Shown here: piece by piece, positions 1 through 6,672 of the stretch
Layout: each line of letters starts with the position of its first letter
How positions within the stretch are numbered: the stretch's first letter is position 1
Assembly (NCBI GenBank): GCA_000746705.1
Contig: JOTC01000007.1
Span: forward strand, 1 to 20,264
DNA: 20,264 nt
Direction of reading: 5' to 3'
Origin: Marine Group I thaumarchaeote SCGC AAA799-O18
GTDB taxonomy: Archaea; Thermoproteota; Nitrososphaeria; Nitrososphaerales; Nitrosopumilaceae
Translations under genes and position numbers: made by a program
The notes under the pieces: model-generated
What the model saw: only the letters and a program-made list of their open reading frames with translations
What the model was told of the DNA's origin: nothing
Databases searched by the model: none

Positions 1-719
1 AAAATACACATGGATTTCAGACTGTTTTACAACGTTGCGTAAGCTATTATCGGAATACCCACTCAACAGCAACTTTGGAGGGTCTTGGTGCTAGGGTAAT
101 CAATTGCCTAAACACTGGACTTCTTGCAGGAAACAAACTTTTCACACATATGCTATTACAGAAAGCTGGTGTTCCTACACCCGACGCAACAATTGCCTTT
201 TCGAAGGAATCTGCTATCGAATCTCTTGAAAAAAATGGTTATCCAAAGATTATCAAACCAACTGTTGGTAGTTGGGGTAGAATGGTGTCAAAACTAAATG
301 ACAGGGATTCAGCTGAAGGTGTTATTGAATCAAGAGAATCTATGCATCCGATACACCAGATGTATTTCTTGGAAGAGTTTGTACAAAGACCGCCAAGAGA
401 CATACGTGCTATAGTAATAGGTGATAAGGTTGCTGCAGCAATTTATAGAAATACTGATGGCACTAATTGGAAAACAAATACTCACTTGGGTGGCTCGGCG
501 GAAACATGTGAAGTTTCAAACGAGTTGGAAGATATTTGTATAAAAGCTAAAAATACAGTTCAAGGAGAGATTGTGGGTGTTGATCTAATGGAAAGTAGTG
601 AAAAAGGACTAGTAGTTCATGAGATTAACAATACAACTGAGTTTCGAAACGTTGTAAGAGTAACGGGTGTTGATATTCCAGCTCAAATGCTAGATTACGT
701 AAAGAGTTTGGTGGATTAA
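1..719 (+). CDS. lysX: LysW-dependent alpha-aminoadipate (or glutamate) ligase LysX, 3' part
   Basis: ATP-grasp ligase that attaches alpha-aminoadipate (in lysine synthesis) or glutamate (in the parallel arginine route) to the C-terminal glutamate of the carrier LysW, in the cytoplasm. The frame is open from the left edge, with the first full codon at base 3, so 238 residues of a protein of about 280 are visible and the start lies outside. The stretch RCVSYYRNTHSTATLEGLG near the edge is typical of the family and runs through the TTG at 75, so that TTG is an internal codon. Further on come GNKLFTHMLLQKAGVPTP, the central ATP-grasp region, and the substrate-site segment EINNTTEFRN near the C-terminus. 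lysK follows after 2 nt, which supports the pathway. LysW is not in the window. Sequence alone does not settle LysX against the ArgX paralogue. Confident of family, less so of exact substrate. Confidence 0.9.
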   Translation, partial: NTHGFQTVLQRCVSYYRNTHSTATLEGLGARVINCLNTGLLAGNKLFTHMLLQKAGVPTPDATIAFSKESAIESLEKNGYPKIIKPTVGSWGRMVSKLNDRDSAEGVIESRESMHPIHQMYFLEEFVQRPPRDIRAIVIGDKVAAAIYRNTDGTNWKTNTHLGGSAETCEVSNELEDICIKAKNTVQGEIVGVDLMESSEKGLVVHEINNTTEFRNVVRVTGVDIPAQMLDYVKSLVD

Positions 720-721
720 AA

Positions 722-1846
722 ATGGAATCGCATTTCACTGTTACAACAAGATTTGCAGTAAAGACTTTAGAGAAAGCATTGAAAATTTATACACCGTCAC
801 TTCGTGAAAAAGGTCTAGCTGAATTTATTGCAGACAAATGTGATGATCTAGGGTTTAATGACATACATACGGACGAAGTAGGGAATATTATCGCTACAAA
901 AGGCTCTGGCTCACCTAGAATTCTTTTGTGTGGGCATATGGATACAGTACCTGGAAGAATTAGAGTTAGAAAAGAAGGTGATTTTCTATTTGGGAGGGGT
1001 TCATCTGATGCAAAAGGTCCTCTTATTGCCATGTTATTTGCTGCTGCAAGTGTACAAGAAAAAAATGGTACGGTTATGTTTGTTGGAGCTGTTGACGAAG
1101 AAGGAAATGCTACGGGGATTAAGAGCTTGGTTAAAGATAAGCCTAAGGTAGATTATGCAATTTTTGGTGAACCAAGTGGTGTAAGAAATATTACTATTGG
1201 ATACAAGGGACGGATCGCTATTAATCTAAAAATTAATGTCGGAGATAGTGCTCATGCCAGTGCTCCTTGGCTTGCTAAAAATGCGATTGAAGAGTCCTCA
1301 CTATTTACTAATGAAATTAAAAAATCCTTAGAATCTGAACAGAGTGATAGAAAGAAAGGAATGCAATTAACTGCTACTATAACAGAGATAAAAGGAGGCT
1401 TAAGTCATAATGTTACTCCTAGGGAATGTGATTCAACGATAGATATCAGAGTACCTGTAGATATGAATTGCAAGATGGTAGAGGAAAAAATTTCTCAGGC
1501 AGTTAATGATATTGCTAAAAAACGAAGTGTTGAAGCATTTTATTCTATTATAGATGAAACAGAACCTTTTGAGGCAGAGCATAATTCTTCACTTGTAAGG
1601 GCACTGACTCTAGGTGTATTAGATATAGAGAAGGCTAGACCCATGTTGATAAGAAAAACGGGAACTGGTGACATGAACGTAATAGGAAATCAGTTAAAAA
1701 TCCCAGTTGTAACTTTTGGTCCTGGTGATCCACACGCTGCACACACAATCGATGAAAAAATTTCAATAGATGAATACCTGCGTGGAATAGACGTACTAAA
1801 AAGAACCATACAGCATTTAAAGAGATTACACGATAAAACCAAGTAA
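722..1846 (+). CDS. lysK: LysW-lysine/ornithine hydrolase LysK (M20 metallopeptidase)
   Basis: Releases lysine (or ornithine) from the LysW carrier as the last step of the AAA/LysW pathway. The 374-residue protein shows the M20 di-metal hydrolase pattern: GHMDTVPG with H72, GRGSSDAKGP with bridging D96, DEEGN with catalytic and metal-binding glutamates at 126-127, GEPSG with E150, and HAAHTIDE with a C-terminal histidine ligand near 341. The phrase GRGSSDAKGPLIAM is especially like archaeal LysK. ATG at 722 starts 2 nt after the lysX stop. Its own stop overlaps the next start by one base (TAATG at 1844-1848), so translation of the three genes is probably coupled. Succinyl-diaminopimelate desuccinylase (DapE) is the alternative in this superfamily, but the LysX neighbour argues for LysK. 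Confidence 0.92.
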   Translation: MESHFTVTTRFAVKTLEKALKIYTPSLREKGLAEFIADKCDDLGFNDIHTDEVGNIIATKGSGSPRILLCGHMDTVPGRIRVRKEGDFLFGRGSSDAKGPLIAMLFAAASVQEKNGTVMFVGAVDEEGNATGIKSLVKDKPKVDYAIFGEPSGVRNITIGYKGRIAINLKINVGDSAHASAPWLAKNAIEESSLFTNEIKKSLESEQSDRKKGMQLTATITEIKGGLSHNVTPRECDSTIDIRVPVDMNCKMVEEKISQAVNDIAKKRSVEAFYSIIDETEPFEAEHNSSLVRALTLGVLDIEKARPMLIRKTGTGDMNVIGNQLKIPVVTFGPGDPHAAHTIDEKISIDEYLRGIDVLKRTIQHLKRLHDKTK

Positions 1847-2883
1847 TGTTATGGTTTGTTGGGCTGGGCGTATCTGGACGGGACGCGATTACAAAAGAAG
1901 TTGAAAAAATTATTCAAGAAGCGGATTTAGTATATCTAGAATCATTTACCAGTCCAATTTACAAAGAGCATGTGGAAGAGATCAAAAATTTGGTAAAAGG
2001 GAATTTCAAAATTGCAAAAAGATGGTTGGTGGAAGATGGCCAAGAAATTCTCAAAGTAGCCAAAAACTCTACTGTGATCTTATTATCTTATGGGGATCCA
2101 TACATTGCTACAACTCACATTGAACTTAGAACTAGAGCAAAATTAGAAAATATAGAAACAAAAACTGTACATTCTACTTCTGTAATAACTGCAATGATAG
2201 GAGAAACAGGCTTACAATTCTACAAGGTTGGAAGAATCGTAACTATAATGAGTGAAAAAAAATACATAACAACACCATATAGAATCATTTTCAGGAATTT
2301 GATAGAGGGACTTCACTCAGTAATATTATTAGAATATAATCAGGATGAAAGTTTTTTTCTTGATCCCAAGAACGCCATCTTGAGTTTGTTAGATGCTGAA
2401 AAGGAGCAAAAACGAAACGTTGTAAATGAGAATACATTTGCAGTTGTTGTCTCCAGGATTGGATTTAAAACGCAAAAAATTACTTCTGGAAAATTTACTA
2501 ATCTGCTTAAAATTGATTTTGGAGAACCGCCGCATAGTATAATCATTACAGGAAAATTACATTTTACAGAATCAGATGCTGTCAATGCGTTAACAGAATG
2601 TTTAGATAAACCATTAGATAATTCAAATGAGATTAAGAGTACTTCAACCCAGATGATTGAAAAGTATGTTCCAATGGTTAGGAAAGCGCTAGAAGAAATT
2701 AAGCCGTTATACAATGATTCAAATGAATTTCAAGAGGTCTTTCAAAATGCAGAACTTTATATTAACGATGCTGAAAACTTCCTAAAGCAAGGAAATGATG
2801 AGAATGCAGTTCTAAGTATTGGCTACGCAGATGGTCTGGTGGATGCGTTAAGAATAGCAAAAGGTATAGAACCAAAAATGTAG
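1846..2883 (+). CDS. dphB: Diphthine synthase DphB with C-terminal DUF357-like domain
   Basis: SAM-dependent methyltransferase that methylates the 3-amino-3-carboxypropyl histidine of elongation factor 2 during diphthamide synthesis. Residues 1-255 are a standard DphB: N-terminal MLWFVGLGVSG glycine-rich loop, the YLESFTSP segment at 30-37, and GDPYIATTHIELRTRA at 83-98, the SAM/substrate region of this fold. Ordinary DphB ends near 255-270 residues. This one has 345, and residues about 266-340 form a helical add-on, with LYINDAENFLKQGNDENAV then a GYADGLVDALRIAKG motif, resembling the archaeal DUF357 family. The ATG overlaps the lysK stop by one base. ribL follows 44 nt downstream. Family call for the core is firm; the DUF357 assignment is from memory of its pattern and is moderately sure. 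Confidence 0.9.
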   Translation: MLWFVGLGVSGRDAITKEVEKIIQEADLVYLESFTSPIYKEHVEEIKNLVKGNFKIAKRWLVEDGQEILKVAKNSTVILLSYGDPYIATTHIELRTRAKLENIETKTVHSTSVITAMIGETGLQFYKVGRIVTIMSEKKYITTPYRIIFRNLIEGLHSVILLEYNQDESFFLDPKNAILSLLDAEKEQKRNVVNENTFAVVVSRIGFKTQKITSGKFTNLLKIDFGEPPHSIIITGKLHFTESDAVNALTECLDKPLDNSNEIKSTSTQMIEKYVPMVRKALEEIKPLYNDSNEFQEVFQNAELYINDAENFLKQGNDENAVLSIGYADGLVDALRIAKGIEPKM

Positions 2884-2915
2884 ACTAACGATGCGTTAAA
2901 AAGTGAAGAAACTAT

Positions 2916-2930
2916 GAGGAATTACCATTG
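2916..2930 (+). promoter_or_regulatory. Shine-Dalgarno GAGGA that favours a TTG start for ribL
   Basis: GAGGA at 2916-2920 sits 7 nt before TTG at 2928, normal spacing for pairing with archaeal 16S rRNA. The first in-frame ATG, at 2940, is 19 nt from the motif, which is too far. The motif therefore decides for TTG, though conservation of the protein only begins after the ATG. Confidence 0.5.
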
Positions 2931-3377
2931 GATTTAGAAATGTCATCATCAAAAAAAATTGTACTAGCTGGAGGAGTTTTTGATATAATACACCCAGGAC
3001 ATATACATACGCTAAAAGCAGCAAAAGCTTTAGGTGACATCTTAGTGGTAGCAATTGCTACTGACAAAACTGCTCAAAAGATGAAAAAGAGACCACCGTT
3101 ACATAATCAAGAATTAAGGTGTGAACTAGTGGACAGTTTGTCAATGGTTGATACAGCTGTTATCGGTCATGAAGATGATATTTTTGAAACAGTGAAGCAA
3201 GTAAAACCTGATGTTATTGTACTTGGATATGACCAAACTCATCAGGAGAAATTCATTTCTGATGGATGTAAACGGATCAACCTGGATGTAAAAATAGTCA
3301 GATTGGAATCTCCAGTTCCCAAACTATCAAGCTCAAATATCGAAAAAAAATATGGCGAAAATATACATGATATTTAG
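2928..3377 (+). CDS. ribL: FAD synthase RibL (archaeal FMN adenylyltransferase)
   Basis: Cytidylyltransferase-family enzyme that transfers AMP from ATP to FMN to make FAD. From TTG at 2928 it has 149 residues, the usual size for archaeal RibL. It carries the nucleotidyltransferase signature GGVFDIIHPGHIHTLKAAK, with HPGH at 22-25, then LGYDQ at 99-103, and the C-terminal PKLSSSNIEKK, which stands in for the second ATP-binding SSTK-type motif. Starting at ATG 2940 would give 145 residues. It ends 7 nt before the convergent stop of ribK, which supplies its substrate FMN. It is on the same strand as dphB, 44 nt away, and may be cotranscribed with it. A glycerol-3-phosphate cytidylyltransferase is the alternative within the family; the ribK neighbour makes RibL far more likely. 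Confidence 0.88.
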   Translation: MDLEMSSSKKIVLAGGVFDIIHPGHIHTLKAAKALGDILVVAIATDKTAQKMKKRPPLHNQELRCELVDSLSMVDTAVIGHEDDIFETVKQVKPDVIVLGYDQTHQEKFISDGCKRINLDVKIVRLESPVPKLSSSNIEKKYGENIHDI

Positions 3378-3384
3378 TTCACTA

Positions 3385-4068
3385 TTAGGTATGAGTTAAA
3401 ATTTTAATCTTAACTTTAGAACCAGTTTTTATCCCAGCAATTTTACGTAAGTTGTTTTTTGATATTAATTCTATTACTGAATTGCCATGATGTGTTCTTT
3501 CAAGACGGATTAATTCACAATTGATTGAATTATTTAGTTTTGCATGATAACATTTTACCCAACCGTATGTTCTTTTCCCATCAGAAAATGGGTCTATACT
3601 AATACCTTCAAGATTAACAAGTTGTTGAACAGCCTGTAAATCATATTGCTGATTTAATTTAATGTTTAGTGTACCTGGGAAAGGAATGTAACCAATTTTT
3701 GATTTAAATTGCCTAGTATAACCTTTCAATGACATGTAGTAAGACCCCTCACCAAGTCCAGAAACCACTGAGCCCCTTAATTCTATATTAGAAGGAGATG
3801 AATCTAAACTATAACCCAAAACTGAATGAAGTTTAAGAAGCTCCGAGTAACCCTTGTGGGTAATTTTAACAGAAATTTTTCTACCTTTCATTAATCTTTC
3901 AATCAAACCATTGTTTTCTAGATCCAAAATGTATGTCGATGCAGCTTGTTGGGATTTTTTTATGATTTTTCCAAGAGATGAGGTGGTAACTTGAACAAAG
4001 TTATATCTCGCACCTTTAGATAATAACTGTGTCAAAATGAGAATGTGTTGGATTTTAAGATCTGGCAT
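3385..4068 (-). CDS. ribK: CTP-dependent riboflavin kinase RibK with N-terminal winged helix
   Basis: Archaeal kinase that uses CTP rather than ATP to phosphorylate riboflavin to FMN. The 227-residue protein has two parts. Residues about 8-85 form a winged helix-turn-helix (LGKIIKKSQQAASTYILDLE, then ENNGLIERLMKGRKISVKIT as recognition helix and wing). Residues about 97-227 are the kinase barrel, with GSVVSGLGEGSYYMSL at 99-114, PFPGTLNIKLN at 129-139, and RTHHG at 191-195. The HTH-kinase layout is known from other archaea and suggests that the protein may also regulate transcription. ATG at 4068 lies 6 nt after the dnaG stop, so the two are probably cotranscribed. It faces ribL end to end with a 7-nt gap. 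Confidence 0.93.
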   Translation of the reverse strand: MPDLKIQHILILTQLLSKGARYNFVQVTTSSLGKIIKKSQQAASTYILDLENNGLIERLMKGRKISVKITHKGYSELLKLHSVLGYSLDSSPSNIELRGSVVSGLGEGSYYMSLKGYTRQFKSKIGYIPFPGTLNIKLNQQYDLQAVQQLVNLEGISIDPFSDGKRTYGWVKCYHAKLNNSINCELIRLERTHHGNSVIELISKNNLRKIAGIKTGSKVKIKILTHT

Positions 4069-4074
4069 TAAGAA

Positions 4075-5217
4075 TTATGTAACGCCTAGTTCCGTAAATG
4101 TTTTTAGTGCAATACCATCATGTTTTGATAATTTTGCAATTCTGTGACCGATTACACATTCAATACCAGCTTGCTTAGCACCATCTAGCAGTCTCTGTGT
4201 TATTATTCCATCCAAAACTAAATACTTAGTTCCTGTCTGTGTGGATAATTTATCTACCAGCTCACTTATGGGTATCTTGAATAATTGCTCATTATTAGAA
4301 TCGAGCCCTACAGCTTCAAGCGTTTCATTCAGATCTGGATATACTTTGTCAACAACTATTGCTAATGGTTTATCTGCTTCATTTACTTCTACAGGTTCCA
4401 TAGTTTCTTTTTTCATATCATCTGCAGTATCTTTTAGAATATCTGCAACACGTTGCGGAGTAAGCTCTTCTACTTCAACACCAGAATCCGCACGAAGTTC
4501 AACATCAATAGTAACTATAGATTTCAGCTCTTTGAGAATAAATCCACCAGCTCTATCACCATCCAAAAACGCCACCACTTTCTTTTTAGCTGCGCAAAAA
4601 TCCTTGATGGATTCATCTATCTTTGCCCCTTCGATAGCTAAAGCATTATCATAACCTGCTCTCAATAAATTCAAGATATCGGCTCTACCCTCAACAAGGA
4701 TTATCCATGGTGAATCAAAAATTCCAGTACTGCATGAAAGTTTATTCGGTCCATATGTAGTGATTTTTCCTGAAAATCCTTCATGAACATCTTTTAGCAT
4801 AGTATCACCCTCACTAACAGATTTAGTAGACCATTTTTGCTTGATCTCCTTTGCTCTTTTAACAATATCCTCCTTTTTTGATGCCCTAACATCATCAATT
4901 CCTTCAAGTTTAAACTTACAATCAAATGGACCAACTTTATCAATACTTTCTATTGCTGCTGCAATCAGTGCACATGTATCAATATCAGTACTCATTGGAA
5001 GAAGTACATTACCATCAGTAGTATTTTCAGAAGTATGAATATCTACTTCGATTCGACCGACTTTAGAAGCACGCTGAAGCTCATTTAGGTTCATCTCAGG
5101 GCCTAAGAGACCCTCAGTTTGTCCGAAAACAGCTCCTATGATGTCTGCGCGTTCAACAAGCCCATCGACTTCAAATGATAATTTAACGTGATATTTGACG
5201 AAACCTGTGTATGGCAA
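4075..5217 (-). CDS. dnaG: Archaeal DnaG primase-like protein
   Basis: TOPRIM-domain protein of the archaeal DnaG family. In archaea it is a stable part of the RNA exosome, and primase activity has been reported. The 380 residues start with the family segment YTGFVKYHVKLSFEVDGLVE, followed by GAVFGQTEGLLG at 28-39. The TOPRIM domain runs from about 170 to 250: VEGRADILNLLRAG gives catalytic E176, and FLDGDRAGGFILKEL gives D219 and D221. The start is TTG at 5217; no in-frame ATG lies nearby, and a Shine-Dalgarno-like AAGGAGATGAG lies upstream on the minus strand (5224-5234). ribK follows after 6 nt. Bacterial DnaG zinc-binding and helicase-interaction domains are absent, as expected. Confidence 0.95.
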   Translation of the reverse strand: MPYTGFVKYHVKLSFEVDGLVERADIIGAVFGQTEGLLGPEMNLNELQRASKVGRIEVDIHTSENTTDGNVLLPMSTDIDTCALIAAAIESIDKVGPFDCKFKLEGIDDVRASKKEDIVKRAKEIKQKWSTKSVSEGDTMLKDVHEGFSGKITTYGPNKLSCSTGIFDSPWIILVEGRADILNLLRAGYDNALAIEGAKIDESIKDFCAAKKKVVAFLDGDRAGGFILKELKSIVTIDVELRADSGVEVEELTPQRVADILKDTADDMKKETMEPVEVNEADKPLAIVVDKVYPDLNETLEAVGLDSNNEQLFKIPISELVDKLSTQTGTKYLVLDGIITQRLLDGAKQAGIECVIGHRIAKLSKHDGIALKTFTELGVT

Positions 5218-5223
5218 ATTATT

Positions 5224-5234
5224 CTCATCTCCTT
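5224..5234 (-). promoter_or_regulatory. Shine-Dalgarno AAGGAGATGAG supporting the TTG start of dnaG
   Basis: The minus strand reads AAGGAGATGAG then AATAA before TTG at 5217, a good match to the anti-SD of archaeal 16S rRNA. The ATG inside this motif is out of frame, so TTG is the likely start. Confidence 0.55.
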
Positions 5235-5332
5235 AGTATTCAATAAGCTCAAGTTTAAAATCGTAGTTATAAGTGCTTGTGGCAAAAAATTTGTTTTCAG
5301 TAATAAAATAAAATAGAAATTGAGAAAAATGA

Positions 5333-5797
5333 TTATTCAGTAGTAAATGATGAACCGCATGAACAACTTTTTGTTACATTTGGATTATTGATTTTGAATC
5401 CAGAGCCCATCAGACTTTCAATATAGTCAACGTTTGCACCCTTTAGGTGATCTTGACTCATTGAATCAACTAATACTTTGACACCATTTTCCTCAATAGT
5501 TAGATCATCTTCTTCTGCTGCTTTCTCGAAACCCATTCCGTAAGAAAGTCCAGAACACCCACCGCCTTGAACATAAATTCTAAGAAATTCTGGCTTTTCT
5601 TTTTCTTCAGCCATGAACTCATTGATTTTCTCAGCAGCTTTTGCAGTGATAGTAATCAATTTTCCTGATTGTGTTTGAGGTTGTGGTGACTCGACAACTA
5701 CCTCTTGAGGTTTTGAGGATTCATGAGATTCTCCATGAGATTCCCCGCATCCGCATGAATGATCAGCGGATGTTTCGTGACTTTGTTCTGTAGTCAT
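5333..5797 (-). CDS. HesB/IscA-family iron-sulfur cluster assembly protein with His/Cys-rich N-terminal tail
   Basis: A-type Fe-S carrier or scaffold. The core (about 45-154 of 154 residues) has the three conserved cysteines: C81 in YVQGGGCSGLSYGMGF, and C145 and C147 in KSCSCGSSF near the C-terminus. That is the full IscA/ErpA/SufA ligand set. Typical family members are 105-120 residues. Here about 40 residues precede the core, with H7, H13, C15, C17, H21 and H25 in the segment DHSCGCGESHGESHE, followed by a Pro/Gln/Val linker. The tail looks like a second, disordered metal-binding site. ATG at 5797 has a TATA-like box about 28 bp upstream. Probably its own transcript, between crotonase and dnaG on the same strand. 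Which apo-proteins it serves cannot be told from the sequence; 4-hydroxybutyryl-CoA dehydratase is one possible client in such organisms (inference). Confidence 0.9.
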   Translation of the reverse strand: MTTEQSHETSADHSCGCGESHGESHESSKPQEVVVESPQPQTQSGKLITITAKAAEKINEFMAEEKEKPEFLRIYVQGGGCSGLSYGMGFEKAAEEDDLTIEENGVKVLVDSMSQDHLKGANVDYIESLMGSGFKINNPNVTKSCSCGSSFTTE

Positions 5798-5820
5798 ATA
5801 TTCAACTTTCTCCAGTTCAA

Positions 5821-5830
5821 ATTATAATAA
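5821..5830 (-). promoter_or_regulatory. TATA-like box for the HesB/IscA gene
   Basis: TTATTATAAT on the minus strand, centred about 28 bp before the ATG at 5797, fits an archaeal TATA element giving a leaderless or very short leader. Confidence 0.4.
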
Positions 5831-5879
5831 CCTTTTCCTACAAAGTATCCAGTAAATGATTGAAATTGGTTAGGTAAAG

Positions 5880-6641
5880 CTATTTTTTAGATTTGTTTAC
5901 GAAATCTGACATTCTTTTTTCTCGTTCTGGATCTGAGAAACAGTTACGCCATGCAAGTAGTTCTACACCCAAGCCTGTATCAAGATCTGCATTTCGTCCT
6001 TTGTTGATAGCAGTCTTTGACATATGTACAGCGAGAGCAGCATTTGCAGCAATTGTTTCTGCCATCTTTGTAGCTTCATCCATTAAAGAAGATTGTTCGA
6101 AAACATGGTTAACAAGACCAATCTCTTTAGCAGCAATTGCGTTGATAGGTTTTCCAGTGAAGACAAGTTCTTTTGCTTTAGCAATGCCTACTATTCTCAT
6201 CAGCCTTTGTGTTCCGCCCCAACCAGGTGGAATTCCAATCGTCACTTCTGGTTGACCAATTTTTGCATTATCAGATGCAATTCTAATATCACAAGACATT
6301 GCAAGCTCACAACCACCACCCAGTGCGTAGCCGTTAATAGCTGCGATAGTTGGTTTCGTTACATTTTCAACAGTAGCTGTAAGTTCTTGACCTAATTTTG
6401 CATAACGCTCAGATTCTTCTGGAGATATTTTTGACATGTATTCAATATCAGCACCGGCAGAAAATGCCTTATCGCCTTCCCCAGTTAAGATAATGACTTT
6501 AACATTATCATCTTTCTCTAATTGTTGAAAAGTAGTAATTATCTCCTTGGCTACATCAATATTCATAGCATTTAGTTTTTGAGGACGATTGATCTTAACT
6601 GTACATATTCCTTCATTGTTTGAAATTGTAAGATTCGACAT
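5880..6641 (-). CDS. 3-hydroxypropionyl-CoA dehydratase / crotonyl-CoA hydratase (crotonase family)
   Basis: Enoyl-CoA hydratase fold, 253 residues. In Nitrosopumilus the equivalent protein (Nmar_1308) dehydrates 3-hydroxypropionyl-CoA to acryloyl-CoA in the HP/HB cycle and also hydrates crotonyl-CoA. The sequence shows the oxyanion-hole segments [12 protein letters not shown] (59-70) and [15 protein letters not shown] (104-118). Both catalytic glutamates are present: E112 in GGGCEL and E132 in [18 protein letters not shown] at 6641 has a GGAGAG Shine-Dalgarno about 10 nt upstream. The gene starts 31 nt after the stop of the ADP-forming 3-hydroxypropionyl-CoA synthetase, as in N. maritimus (Nmar_1308/1309), so the two steps are probably cotranscribed. 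The crotonase call is certain; the pathway step rests on this synteny. Confidence 0.9.
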   Translation of the reverse strand: MSNLTISNNEGICTVKINRPQKLNAMNIDVAKEIITTFQQLEKDDNVKVIILTGEGDKAFSAGADIEYMSKISPEESERYAKLGQELTATVENVTKPTIAAINGYALGGGCELAMSCDIRIASDNAKIGQPEVTIGIPPGWGGTQRLMRIVGIAKAKELVFTGKPINAIAAKEIGLVNHVFEQSSLMDEATKMAETIAANAALAVHMSKTAINKGRNADLDTGLGVELLAWRNCFSDPEREKRMSDFVNKSKK

Positions 6642-6672
6642 GTAGAAATTCTCTCCGTGACAGAATTAAATG

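Noticed and set aside
75..77. TTG at 75 as start of the lysX gene
   Set aside because: The frame is open to base 3 at the left edge and encodes family-typical residues before 75, so the gene is truncated by the window.
2340..2714. Open frame of 124 codons on the minus strand inside dphB
   Set aside because: Antisense to the conserved DphB core and DUF357-like part, with no recognisable domain.
4241..4654. Open frame of 137 codons on the + strand inside dnaG
   Set aside because: It is Ser/Thr-rich low-complexity translation opposite a well-conserved gene; no motif, a shadow frame.
6093..6395. Cys-containing frame of 100 codons on the + strand inside the crotonase
   Set aside because: Cys residues are not in a metal-site pattern, and the frame lies antisense to the crotonase active site.
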